From assembly GCA_051294375.1 (NCBI GenBank), contig CM119270.1, positions 4,720,152-4,784,151 on the forward strand: a stretch of DNA of 64,000 bases, read 5' to 3'. The position numbers were made by a program, and so were the translations under genes. A model generated the notes under the pieces. The model did not search any database. It worked only from the letters and a program-made list of their open reading frames with translations, and was not told where the DNA came from. This DNA comes from Paraspadella gotoi (taxonomy: Eukaryota > Chaetognatha). This document shows, piece by piece, positions 54,601 to 64,000 of this stretch (position 1 is the first letter of the stretch; each line of letters begins with the position of its first letter).

Positions 54601-57120
54601 TAATACTCCAGAGGTTGACTTACATACACCAGAAATTGACACTCCTTCTTTTTCTAAGCCCGACATCAATCTTCCTTCAGTTACAACACCTGAAGTTAAT
54701 GTTCCTTCATTTTCTAAGCCTGACGCTGATCTTCCTTCATTTTCTAAGCCTGACATTGAACTTCCTTCATTTTCAACACCAAAAGTTGATGTGCCCAAAG
54801 TTGAGATTCCGTCATTATCAAACCCTGAAATCAATCTTCCTTCATTTTCGAAGCCTGACATCGATCTTCCTTCACTCTCTAAGCCTGAAGTTGATCTTCC
54901 TTCATTTTCAACACCTGACATCAATCTTCCTTCACTTTCTAAGCCTGAAGTCGATTTTCCTTCATTTACTAAGCCTGACATTGATCTGCCTTCTGTTTCT
55001 AAACCCGAAGTAGATCTTCCATCATTTTCAACACCGGACATCAATCTTCCTTCACTTTCAAAGCCTGAAGTCGATCTTCCTTCATTTTCTAAGCCTGACA
55101 TTGATCTGCCTTCAGTTTCTACTCCTAAAGTTAATATTCCTTCAGTTGATCTGCCCTCATTTTCTAAACCTGAAGTAGATCTTCCATCATTTTCAACACC
55201 GGACATCAATCTTCCATCACTTTCTAAGCCTGAAGTTGATCTTCCTTCATTTTCTAAGCCTGACATGAATCTGCTTCAGTTTCTACCCAAAAAGTTGATA
55301 TTCCTTCAGTTGATCTGCCCTCAGTTTCTAAACCTGAAGTAGATCTTCCATCATTTTCAACACCCGACATCAATCTTCCTTCACTTTCAAAGCCTGAAGT
55401 CGATTTTCCTTCTTTAACTAAGCCTGACATTGATCTGCCTTCAGTTTCTACTCCTAAAGTTGATATTCCTTCCATTGATCTGCCCTCAGTTTCTAAACCC
55501 GAAGTAGATCTTCCATCATTTTCAACACCGGACATCAATGTTCCTTCACTTTCTAAGCCTGAAGTAGATCTTCCATCATTTTCAACACCTGACATCAATC
55601 TTCCTTCATTTTCTAAGCCTGAAGTCGATCTTCCTTCATTTACTAAGCCTGAAATTGATCTGCCTTCAGTTTCTACTCCTAAACCTTCCATTGAATCTGC
55701 CCTCAGTTTCTAAACCCGAAGTAATCTTCCATCATTTTCAACACCGGCCATCAATCTTCCATCACTTTCTAAGCCTGAAGTCGATCTTCCTTCATTATCT
55801 AAGCCTGACATTGATCTGCCTTCAGTTTCTACTCCTAAAGTTAATATTCCTTCAGTTGATCTGCCCTCAGTTTCTAAACCTGAAGTAGATCTTCCATCAT
55901 TTTCAACACCTGACATCAATCTTCCTTCACTTTCTAAGCCTGAGGTCGATCTTCCTTCATTTTCTAAGCCTGACATTGATCTGCCTTCAGTTTCTACTCC
56001 TAAAGTTGATATTCCTTCAGTTGATCTGCCCTCAGTTTCAGAACCCGAAGTAGATCTTCCATCATTTTCAACACCGGACATCAATCTTCCTTCACTTTCG
56101 AAGCCTGAAGTAGATCTTCCTTCATTTTCTAAACCTTCAAGTAAAATTGATCTTCCCAACATTGATGCTGGTGTTGAAACCAACTTACCTACTGTTAAAA
56201 CAGAATTGCCAGAAGATCTTCCCACACCAGATCTTGATGCAAAAGGCAACTTTGACATCAATTTACCATCTAAGCCTAATATCGAGCCAATTTCATTTTC
56301 TAAGCCAGACGTCGACTCCATTGTACCTACAGGTGAGCTGCCAGATGTTGCTGCGGATATAAAAGCGTCATTGCCATCATTGAAAGCTAAAATTCCAGAA
56401 AATTTTGATTCTGGAATAAAACTTCCATCATTGTCAGCCGATTTGGAAGAAAAAGTCGAACTTCCAACTGTGGACGCTTCTGCTCCAGGAATAGAAATTT
56501 CATCCCCCAAGCTTAGTGCTGAGATCGAGAAGCCCAAGCTAGAAACCGCATTTGGAGCAAAGGTCAATGGTGATTTCTCAATCGGTAAGTCAAACGATAC
56601 TGATACAGATACAGACACAGAGTCAGACAGCGATACCGAATCAGAAACGGAGGAAGAAAAGGAATCTCCGGAAATCAGTTTCCCCAGCTTTTCGGCCAAA
56701 ATCGACAAACCAGGCAAATCTGCCCTTGACCTAAAAGTTCCCGAGACGGGTTTGCCCACGGCGGACATAGCCTCCGAGATGAGCGCCAAAGTGGAAGCCC
56801 CGGTGCCGGAAAATCCCCTCGAGGCGTCGGTCGATGCCGGCGGTCTCTCTCTGCCCTCGGTCGGTCTTGGAGCCAAAGGCGACGGAAAGGCGGGAATCGG
56901 ACTCAATCTGTCGAAGAATGATTCGGAGGAACCGCCCAATTATCCCGCGCCCGCCCCGCCAGCGGAAAATGGGGTTCTCGATGGTGAGGCCGAAGCGGAT
57001 GGCGGATTCTTTGGCGGACTGGGCAAATCCATCAAGGGCGCCTTTGGCGGCGGTTCGGATGCTAATGACGACAACAACAACCAAACTCTTTCTGCATCAT
57101 CGTTGTTCAGTTTTGGATAA
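51646..57120 (+). CDS. PTB domain fused to AHNAK/periaxin-like repeats
   Basis: Two exons: 51646-52270 (Cys cluster CQCNGDDCIVCDC, PTB domain at about residues 12-160, linker) and 52341-57120. The 70-bp intron (GCTG|GTGAGT ... CTCATCTAG) is phase 1 and joins the frames exactly. Exon 2 holds ten 47-residue repeats (FGGKGKVDVPDVDINAKLP, DVKKPDLDANVDSGLKFPS) from 52,810 to 54,130, then many 10-residue repeats (LPSFSKPDID, LPSLSKPEVD, LPSFSTPDIN) to 56,140. A tail follows with a DTDTDTESDSDTESET run and GGFFGGLGKSIKGAFGGG. About 1,800 residues. Three one-base frame breaks occur in the repeats: a lost base near 55,274, a gained base near 55,694, a lost base near 55,733. Vertebrate AHNAK and periaxin have PDZ plus one giant repeat exon. 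A cytoplasmic, membrane-cortex scaffold is a reasonable inference. Confidence 0.85.
52810..54130 (+). repeat. 141-bp coding repeat array (ten units)
   Basis: Ten copies of a 141-bp unit starting at FGGKGKV. Neighbouring units alternate subtypes (INGKLPEADID and VNAKLPEVDFD), so recent expansion went by two-unit blocks. Confidence 0.9.
54520..56140 (+). repeat. 30-bp coding repeat array
   Basis: LPS[FLV][ST][KT]P[ED][IV][DN] decapeptides, roughly 50 in a row, with higher-order blocks that add VSTPKVDIPSVDLPS. High identity between blocks makes it prone to assembly error; all three frame breaks lie here. Confidence 0.9.
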
Positions 57121-58346
57121 ATGACTGCGATAAAGATAAATTAAACACAAAAAAAAAAACTGTGTCAATATCTATCACCCATTGTGCATTGAATTGTTTT
57201 AATTGAATAGTCTTAATGCAGCTATTTTCTGAAGAATTTAAAAAAAGATTTTCAGAAATACTTCATGCATTAAAAATTTATTTTGAAGTATATTTTTGGT
57301 TTACTTTATTTCAAAACAAACTATGTACATATTTTGTTTTTAGCATATGTTTTAGATTTCCCCCAATGTAAAACTTTACATTTTTATATTTTGATAACTT
57401 TAAATATATATCAATACTGTGTGGCCTCAACTGTATATTACTGTAGAGAGAAAAGTTTTTTTTGAAGTATAAAATCTGTTTATTTGAAATAAATCTCGAC
57501 AGTAAGAGTGAGTTGTGATAACAAAACTTCACCAACTGTCCAACTAAAACACCTATAATGCTGCATCATATTCATTACTAATATTTGATCACAGCTGATT
57601 ACACAAAAGACATTAGTAAATATAATAAAACACTGGTTTTTTTTACATAGTTTGACAAATTACAAAGTATTTCAAACTAAATTTTTTTTACAAATAATTA
57701 CTAATTACAGACTTTTTTACCTGTAAATAATTACAAAAAAAAAGAATTTGATATTTACTATTCTTGTTATATGTAAATAATTTGTTTTAATTTTGTAATG
57801 TAATGTACAGACTGATTATTTACAATACACTTTTTGTATACAAGTCATATATTTTGAGGAATTTTTAATTACTTACATGATGAGATAATTTTTTAAGGAG
57901 TCAGAAATTATAATGAACAGTGCCACTAAATTCTTTTTGCTTGATTGATTTACTAAACTATAAATTTGAATTAGAAGATAATTTTCCTTTCAAAGTTTAA
58001 AAAACAGATATGAAAATTGGTGAAACCTTTCAATAACAGGACTTGAGAATATATTGATTTCCATCAAAAAGGTTTAAGAAGCAAAAAAGTAAGAAACCAA
58101 ACGTCCTGATCCCATCATGCTGTAACATTGCAAAAAGCAGCGCAAAATAAATTATCACATGATGCAATTTAGTCCATTGAATGAGAAAATCATGGGAGTA
58201 AAAATGGAAGGCGACTTTAAATGAATCTTCGCTCAAAAGGTTTTAGTCTAAATTTAAATCGTCAAGCACCAGTAAAGTTATCAATAACTGAAAGAACGTG
58301 ATTCAATATATGAGTTTGTCGATGCCAACATCGCGTTTCCCTTTTG
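57121..58346. other. Shared 3' region of two convergent genes
   Basis: AT-rich, no coding frame of note. GTTTATTTGAAATAAATC at 57,478-57,495 offers AATAAA on the plus strand (57,488-57,493) and, on the minus strand, AATAAA from TTTATT. Confidence 0.5.
57488..57493 (+). terminator. Poly(A) signal AATAAA
   Basis: Canonical hexamer about 370 bp after the stop codon of the PTB-AHNAK gene. Confidence 0.4.
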
Positions 58347-60668
58347 TCATAATATCAAGCTTAAAATAAACGAGGAGAACAGAACGAGGAGACTCGTCTT
58401 GTGTATGGTGTCCGATGAATTTCCGCCGGTAGAGGCGCCCGTTTCTGAAGAAATGGATTGAATATTTCAATATACATGTTCCAGATGTAACATAGCTCAC
58501 GAATTTACTTGGGCTATCGNNNNNNNNNNCGTCGTTGTCGTTGTCGTTGTCGTCCTCGTCTTCATCGTCTTCATCGTCTTCATCGTCTTCATCATCTTCA
58601 TCGTCTTCCAACACAGCTTGATCTAAAAATAGAATGAAAAAAAGAATTTTACAACTTTCATATATTAATATTTCAAATGATTTGCTACTAATCATTCTTG
58701 ACTTCTAATCTTAATCATTACTAATGAAAGCTGAATTCTCATTTTAAATAATTTTCACTGGTTTTTGAGAAAAGAAATGTTTTAAAGTTTTGCCGAGTAT
58801 TCTTCAGCAGAAGACAAGTAGATAGAAAGACAAGTAAATAAGTATTTAGATTTACCTGCTGATTCTGTTTTAAAGCAGAAGGGCTGGACGCCAGAGAATC
58901 CTTCGGGACATTGACAGTGATTTCCACAGGCATCTTGAGGAGGTTCTGCGTTTTTTTGTCAATAGGGATGATTTTACGTTCTTATCGAATTTAAAGATTG
59001 AAGAGCTACATACTATAGAGAACTATAATGAAATTATTATTTTGTAGCCTTACAAATACATAAAACGATAATTTAACTACTTTTTAAATATTTTTCAATT
59101 TAGTAAAACAAACTTCATAGAAAAAATACGCACCTACGATCGAGGCTTCATCAATTTCCTGAATATAAACAGAATAAATAAATTATTTAACAAGTTTAAA
59201 AAAAAACAATTTCGCTTTGCCCAATAAAAGTGTACAAAATCAGATAGTATATAAATTTTTAAGAAAACAAAAATTAATTGCGATATTATTTGGATAATAA
59301 AAGTATTTTCTAATTCTTGATAGATTATATTTTACGTATATAAGATTTACCAACAAAAAATGATAGCGGAGCGACAGACTGACAAGTGGAAATTTCGAGT
59401 CGCTACTGGCGTTTGAAAGATGTTATGGACTTAACTCGCATCGAGTAAAACTTCATCACCTGCTCGTCTTCGTCCTCGTCATCCTCTACATCAACGGCGT
59501 TGTCCTTTTCTCCATCATCCTGGTCCGCATCGTCGTCCGGTTCTCCAGCAACGGCTTTCGCGTCGTCGTCATCGTCGTCATCTTCGTCGTTATCGTCATC
59601 GTCAGCGACTGTCGGCGCGAGATCTTCCCCTTTGCCGTCGTCGGCTTGGTCGTCTTCGTCATCAACTTTGTCGGCAGCGTCGTCTTCGTGATCGTCATCG
59701 TCATCATCATCGCCATCTATCGACGGAGCGACGAGAACCTCGGACGACGTTTCCGGTTTCACCACCTCCTCCTCTTCAACCTCCTCCTCTTCCTCCTCCT
59801 CCGGCTTCTCCACTTCCTTCTCTTCCTCCAACGACGCGACCACTTCCTCCTCGTGAACGTCTGTGGGCGGGAGGTGGCGGAGGTGTTGGGGGAAAGAATG
59901 TAGGGATGGAACAATTGGGGTGAGAGGAAGAGGAAGAGGAAGAGGGATATTGGAAAAAGAGGAAGCAACAAGGAAAACCCTTTCATTAAATATAAACTCA
60001 GTAACATTATTTATCGTTACGTAATCGAGAAAACAAACAAATAATAACAAAACAAAACAAAACATTTTCAACAAATTTACCGTCAACGGTTTTTTCCTCT
60101 TCAACGTCCTGAAAAAAAAGAAAGAAAATGTGCAATGTCATAAATTACATGAGGTTATAAAGAACGTATTTGTTCCCTGAATACGAAATCAGCCATGATT
60201 ATTAAATCAACGTTAAACATAGCTGGAATCCCTAAAGTAAAATATTCGATATTTTTCACCAAAATGTCTTTTTTTCGAAGTCATAAATTATTATTATTAT
60301 TAATGTGATTAATTAATGACTCGCCTCCGGATTCATTTCGTCCTCAGTCGGCGGCAAAACCTCTTCTTCTTTTTCCGTCTCTTCCGTCTCGGCATCTGCA
60401 ACGGTATCGGCATCTGCATCGGCATCGGCATCTGCATCGACATCTGCATCGGCATCTGCGTCAGCATCTTTTTCGGCATCTCCATCGGCTTCAGCATCTG
60501 CTCCATCGGCATCTGCTTCGGAATCTTCGTCTTCGTCGTCTTCCGGTTCCGATTTTTCTTCTTCGTTGTCGTCGTCGTCGTCTTCTGAGGCGGGAGCAGG
60601 TGCTGCTGCAGTCGGGACGTCGTTGTCGTCGTCGTCGTCGTCTTCTTCTTCTTTGTCATCATCATCAA

Positions 60669-60702
<34 letters not shown>

Positions 60703-61254
60703 TTCTGGAGTATCGACGGTCGTCTCGACGTCTTCAGCGCCCTCTTCCGCATCAACCTTCACCGTCTCATCCTCCTCTTCGTCCGCATCGTCGTTTTCGT
60801 CGTCGTTTTCGTCCGTTTTATCGCCGTCGGCTTCCGCAGCAGGCTCGTCATCGTCGGCGTTGTCGTCGTCGTCATCGTCGTTGTCGGGGTCGTTGTCAGC
60901 TTCGTCGTCCTCGTCGTCGTCGTCAGCGTCGTCGGCGTCGGCTTCTGTAGGATTAACTTCCGGTTCATCTGCGATGGAAATTATATTGAAATCATCACAT
61001 TCGCTTTCACGTTTAAAATCCAGTTTGTTCATTTTGGCAAATCTCTCACCGGATATCACTCCTCGCCCGGCCTTACCTCTTCGTATCCTGTGAAGAAGTG
61101 ATTCCGATTCTTTTTGGTTCCAAGCGAAAGAATCCGCGACTAGAAAAGTGACAAGAAAAGATCTTACTTCATCTCAGTTACTTTATCATCATCTCACTTC
61201 ATTTTGCTTTATCTCATTTCATTTCTTTCTCTCTCTCTCTTCTCCTCTCTCTCT

Positions 61255-61318
<64 letters not shown>

Positions 61319-61828
61319 CTCTCCCTCTCTCTCTCTCTCCTCTCTTCTCTCTCTCTCTCTCTCTTTCTTCTCACTGCTACATGATACTCTCTCTCTCGTC
61401 TCGCTCTCTCCAATACATCTCAATTCATCTCAATTCATCTCAATTCATCTCGATTCATCTCTTTTCATCTAACTTTTCATCACTTTAGTTTTCTTCATTT
61501 GACTTCATCTCTCTTCACCTAACTTCAAAAGTTCACTTCATTTTCCTTCATTTCACTTCATCTCACGTAAAAGAACTCACCAACGTCGTCGCGACTGTGA
61601 AGGGACTGAGATCTTTGTGAGAAGTGGGAAGAAGGTCCTGGAAAAGAAAACGATAAGTTAATTTTTAATTCATTTTATTTTTAATTCAACCCCATTTAAT
61701 TTTTAATAAATAAACTTTTTGATTTATTGAATCATTATATTATCGCATTTTTATCATTATTTCACATCAATTTCTCTCGACTCACTTGCGCAAACTGTTG
61801 TGAAGATTGAAATCGAACACGACCGCAT
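58347..61828 (-). CDS. Acidic secreted, EGF-like, probably GPI-anchored surface protein
   Basis: Ten exons (minus): 61828-61786, 61637-61581, 61139-61077, 60968-60325, 60108-60081, 59860-59460, 59158-59134, 58945-58856, 58622-58509 (contains a 10-N gap), 58444-58347. The frame is open through all nine junctions: seven are phase 1, two phase 0. The donor at 60,324 is GC (GGAG|GCGAGT). Product, over 500 residues: leader MRSCSISIFTTVCA (short, weak), LLHRIRR (furin-type site), Asp/Glu/Ala tracts, VHEEEVVASLEEEKEV, a Cys-rich EGF-like piece CGNHCQCPEGFSGVQPFC, a DDEDDEDD run, then TGASTGGNSSDT and a hydrophobic end SLLVLFSSFILSLIL, typical of a GPI signal. A calcium-binding or adhesive surface role is inference. 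If intron 4 is retained, the protein stops at NPEASH. No named family recognised. Confidence 0.7.
61218..61375 (+). repeat. (CT)n tract in an intron
   Basis: CT repeat with CTTCTCTC interruptions, followed by TCAATTCATC repeats (61,420-61,470). Lies in the second intron of the acidic surface-protein gene. Confidence 0.9.
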
Positions 61829-61950
61829 GAAAGAAAAAAAAATTATCTTCGTTAAAGATCTGATTAATTTTTAGTCTGAGAAAATTAAAACGGGAAGTTA
61901 AACTTGAAATAAAAATACAATTAAAACTCGGATCTCAGAGAAACGTTAGC

Positions 61951-61993
61951 CTTTTATCTTTTTTTTTTGTGACTTTCAAAAGCCTTTACGTCA
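61951..61993 (-). promoter_or_regulatory. Candidate promoter: CRE-like site and TATA-like box
   Basis: On the minus strand TGACGTAA (61,986-61,993) lies about 30 bp upstream of AAGATAAAAGG (61,950-61,960), some 120 bp before the start codon of the acidic surface-protein gene. Confidence 0.3.
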
Positions 61994-62050
61994 GCGCCCC
62001 TCACAATTAATAACGGCTAAAAGAGAACTGAAAATGGGGAGAGAGCGAGA

Positions 62051-62052
<2 letters not shown>

Positions 62053-62146
<94 letters not shown>

Positions 62147-62205
62147 AGAAAGAGGGAGAGAGAGAGAAAGAAAGAGGGAGAGAGAGAGAAAGAGAGAGAA
62201 AAGGG
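62053..62205 (+). repeat. (GA)n tract
   Basis: GA repeat with GAAGAAAGAGGGAGAG interruptions. Confidence 0.95.
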
Positions 62206-62367
62206 AAAAAGGTGGCTAAAAATAAAAATATAATTTCTTCTTTTTTCTTTCTTTTGCAAGATTTTAAACTAGGAAATTAACTACAGCTGTGGACGGGCGG
62301 CGGACAGGAAAGGAGCATCGTCTTCCTCCCGCACTCTTCATCATCGTCTGAATCATCATCATCGTCA

Positions 62368-62545
62368 TCATCGCATTGCACATTGTCGTTTCATCGTCTG
62401 CGGCGGGAAATTGTCGTCGTCATCATCGATATCGTAATCGTAGTCGTCATCATCATCATCGTCGTCGTCAGCGTCATCATGAAAATCGAAATCATTTGAA
62501 AAAAAAATAATAATAAAACGATCGGTATCCTGAACTTCGTTGTCG

Positions 62546-62577
<32 letters not shown>

Positions 62578-62637
62578 CTCGACATCGTTGGTGACCTTCA
62601 GATTGTCATTGCTAATACGTTTGTCCATTTTTTTCAC
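62368..62637 (-). CDS. Possible Asp-rich exon upstream of the surface-protein gene
   Basis: Minus-strand frame with MDKRISNDNLKVTNDVE, an Asp run, a break (FIIIFFSND) and a second Asp run ending NFPPQTMKRQCAMR. The ATT-rich middle looks intronic, so two small acidic exons are possible. Otherwise it is a GTC/ATC repeat read in frame. No splice link to the gene at 61,828 was established. Confidence 0.2.
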
Positions 62638-62730
62638 TCATTTCTCAAATTTTAAGGAACGAAAAGCAAAACGTTGCACTTGGTTGTACTCGACTAATCT
62701 TTCGAAGATGGGCGTGAGGATCAAGCACTA

Positions 62731-62732
62731 AT

Positions 62733-62810
<78 letters not shown>

Positions 62811-62882
62811 AGAGAGAGTAGCTATCTCGCAAAAAAATCAAAACTTAAGGCCATTACGACCTAGACTGCTTTCGAGATGGCC

Positions 62883-62962
<80 letters not shown>
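62731..62962. repeat. Facing (GA)n and (CT)n tracts
   Basis: (GA)n with AAGAGAGA breaks at 62,731-62,818 and pure (CT)n at 62,888-62,962, separated by about 70 bp. They form a large inverted repeat. Confidence 0.95.
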
Positions 62963-62965
<3 letters not shown>

Positions 62966-63084
62966 GTTCAAATTATTTAAATAAAAAACAAATACAAAAT
63001 CGAATTTATTGATCTCGACAGGACAAGATTTTTATCGTCGTATAAACAGAACTAAATTCTTCGGCTGTCAATTGAGTCAAGCAG

Positions 63085-63929
63085 AGGCGAGAAAGAGAGA
63101 GGGAGGCCGGGAGAGAAGAGATGGTGAGTAAAGAAGGGGAGAAAGAGAGGAAAGGGAGAAGAGGAAAGAGGGGGAGTAGACGAGGTGAGTTAAAGGAAGG
63201 GAGAAAGTAAGGGAAAGGGGAGAGAGGAGAGGAGAGGAATGAATGGGCTNNNNNNNNNNNNNNNNNNNNNNNNNNNNNNNNNNNNNNNNNNNNNNNNNNN
63301 NNNNNNNNNNNNNNNNNNNNNNNNNNNNNNNNNNNNNNNNNNNNNNNNNNNNNNNNNNNNNNNNNNNNNNNNNNNNNNNNNNNNNNNNNNNNNNNNNNNN
63401 NNNNNNNNNNNNNNNNNNNNNNNNNNNNNNNNNNNNNNNNNNNNNNNNNNNNNNNNNNNNNNNNNNNNNNNNNNNNNNNNNNNNNNNNNNNNNNNNNNNN
63501 NNNNNNNNNNNNNNNNNNNNNNNNNNNNNNNNNNNNNNNNNNNNNNNNNNNNNNNNNNNNNNNNNNNNNNNNNNNNNNNNNNNNNNNNNNNNNNNNNNNN
63601 NNNNNNNNNNNNNNNNNNNNNNNNNNNNNNNNNNNNNNNNNNNNNNNNNNNNNNNNNNNNNNNNNNNNNNNNNNNNNNNNNNNNNNNNNNNNNNNNNNNN
63701 NNNNNNNNNNNNNNNNNNNNNNNNNNNNNNNNNNNNNNNNNNNNNNNNNNNNNNNNNNNNNNNNNNNNNNNNNNNNNNNNNNNNNNNNNNNNNNNNNNNN
63801 NNNNNNNNNNNNNNNNNNNNNNNNNNNNNNNNNNNNNNNNNNNNNNNNNNNNNNNNNNNNNNNNNNNNNNNNNNNNNNNNNNNNNNNNNNNNNNNNNNNN
63901 NNNNNNNNNNNNNNNNNNNNNNNNNNNNN
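63085..63929. other. GA-rich sequence and 680-bp gap
   Basis: GAGAGGAAAGGGAGAAGAGG-type sequence runs into an N-gap at 63,250-63,929. Confidence 0.9.
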
Positions 63930-63956
63930 TTTTTTTTTTCTCCTTTTCGTTCACAG

Positions 63957-64000
63957 AGGGCGACGAGCGCCGATGGTTTCGTCGATTTGTCGACGATCGG
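63957..64000 (+). CDS. Candidate exon start at window edge
   Basis: TTTTCTCCTTTTCGTTCACAG at 63,936-63,956 is a strong acceptor. One frame after it reads ATSADGFVDLSTI with no stop. Too short to assign. Confidence 0.3.

Noticed and set aside
52639-55266. 875-residue antisense frame over the AHNAK-like array
   Set aside because: Mirror of the coding repeats; composition (Gly/Ser/Glu/Arg) follows from antisense of the repeated codons, and there are no splice or start signals.
58303-58519. C-terminus read straight through as SKFVSYVTSGTCILKYSIHF
   Set aside because: A 64-bp intron (CCAA|GTAAAT to CATTTCTTCAG) in the usual phase 1 gives a GPI-type tail instead, which fits the rest of the protein better. 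RNA data would decide.
59403-59459. Extension of the acidic exon into VMKFYSMRVKS
   Set aside because: It lies beyond the donor GAGCAG|GTGATG. Splicing to 59,158 keeps frame and leads to the Cys-rich and GPI-tail exons.
1-64000. CRISPR array, bacterial operon or phage features
   Set aside because: The window is eukaryotic: spliceosomal introns, SINEs and LTR elements. The repeats are microsatellites and minisatellites without spacer structure.

Overview
This is a piece of an invertebrate animal genome. It has short spliceosomal introns (about 60-80 bp in the best cases, with GT-AG and one probable GC-AG), genes on both strands, a BEL/Pao LTR retrotransposon, several tRNA-derived SINEs, and very many simple repeats: (GA/CT)n, (GAC/GTC)n and (GAT)n. 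The phylum cannot be fixed from the sequence. The assembly holds eight N-gaps and several single-base indels inside otherwise clean coding exons, so it looks like an incompletely polished long-read assembly.

Layout. 1-14 kb is mostly non-coding and AT-rich, with a 1.9 kb GAT/GAC satellite at 2.1-4.0 kb, tRNA-like SINE heads, and one candidate first exon for a secreted or membrane protein at 13.5 kb. 14-34 kb is a repeat island: SINEs, a 250-bp dispersed repeat in four copies across the window, and a BEL/Pao element (16,879-27,055, minus strand) with two 396-bp LTRs. That element sits inside a palindromic MITE and contains a noisy inverted copy of its own pol region. 36.3-41 kb holds an SLC17-family anion transporter on the minus strand; nine exons are phase-compatible apart from one lost base, but one stretch is missing at a CT/GA repeat. 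41.95-45.2 kb holds plus-strand exons of an unrecognised two-helix membrane protein. 45.8-48 kb has candidate exons set in 1.3 kb of polypyrimidine.

48.8-57.1 kb is the most interesting part. It is a cluster of PTB-domain genes, two of them single-exon (49.7 and 50.6 kb). A third (51.6-57.1 kb) splices its PTB exon through a 70-bp phase-1 intron into a 4.8-kb exon of AHNAK/periaxin-like repeats: ten 47-residue units, then a long array of 10-residue units. An orphan AHNAK-like exon lies upstream at 48.8 kb, also behind a phase-1 acceptor. Vertebrate AHNAK and periaxin carry an N-terminal PDZ domain before one giant repeat exon, so a PTB-headed version with the same exon layout is worth attention.

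58.3-61.8 kb, on the minus strand and convergent with the AHNAK-like gene, is a ten-exon gene. Its reading frame stays open through every junction. It predicts a short signal peptide, an RIRR cleavage site, long Asp/Glu-rich tracts, a small Cys-rich EGF-like segment and a C-terminal GPI-type tail: an acidic extracellular, cell-surface protein. The right edge has GA/CT tracts, a 680-bp gap and the start of a candidate plus-strand exon.
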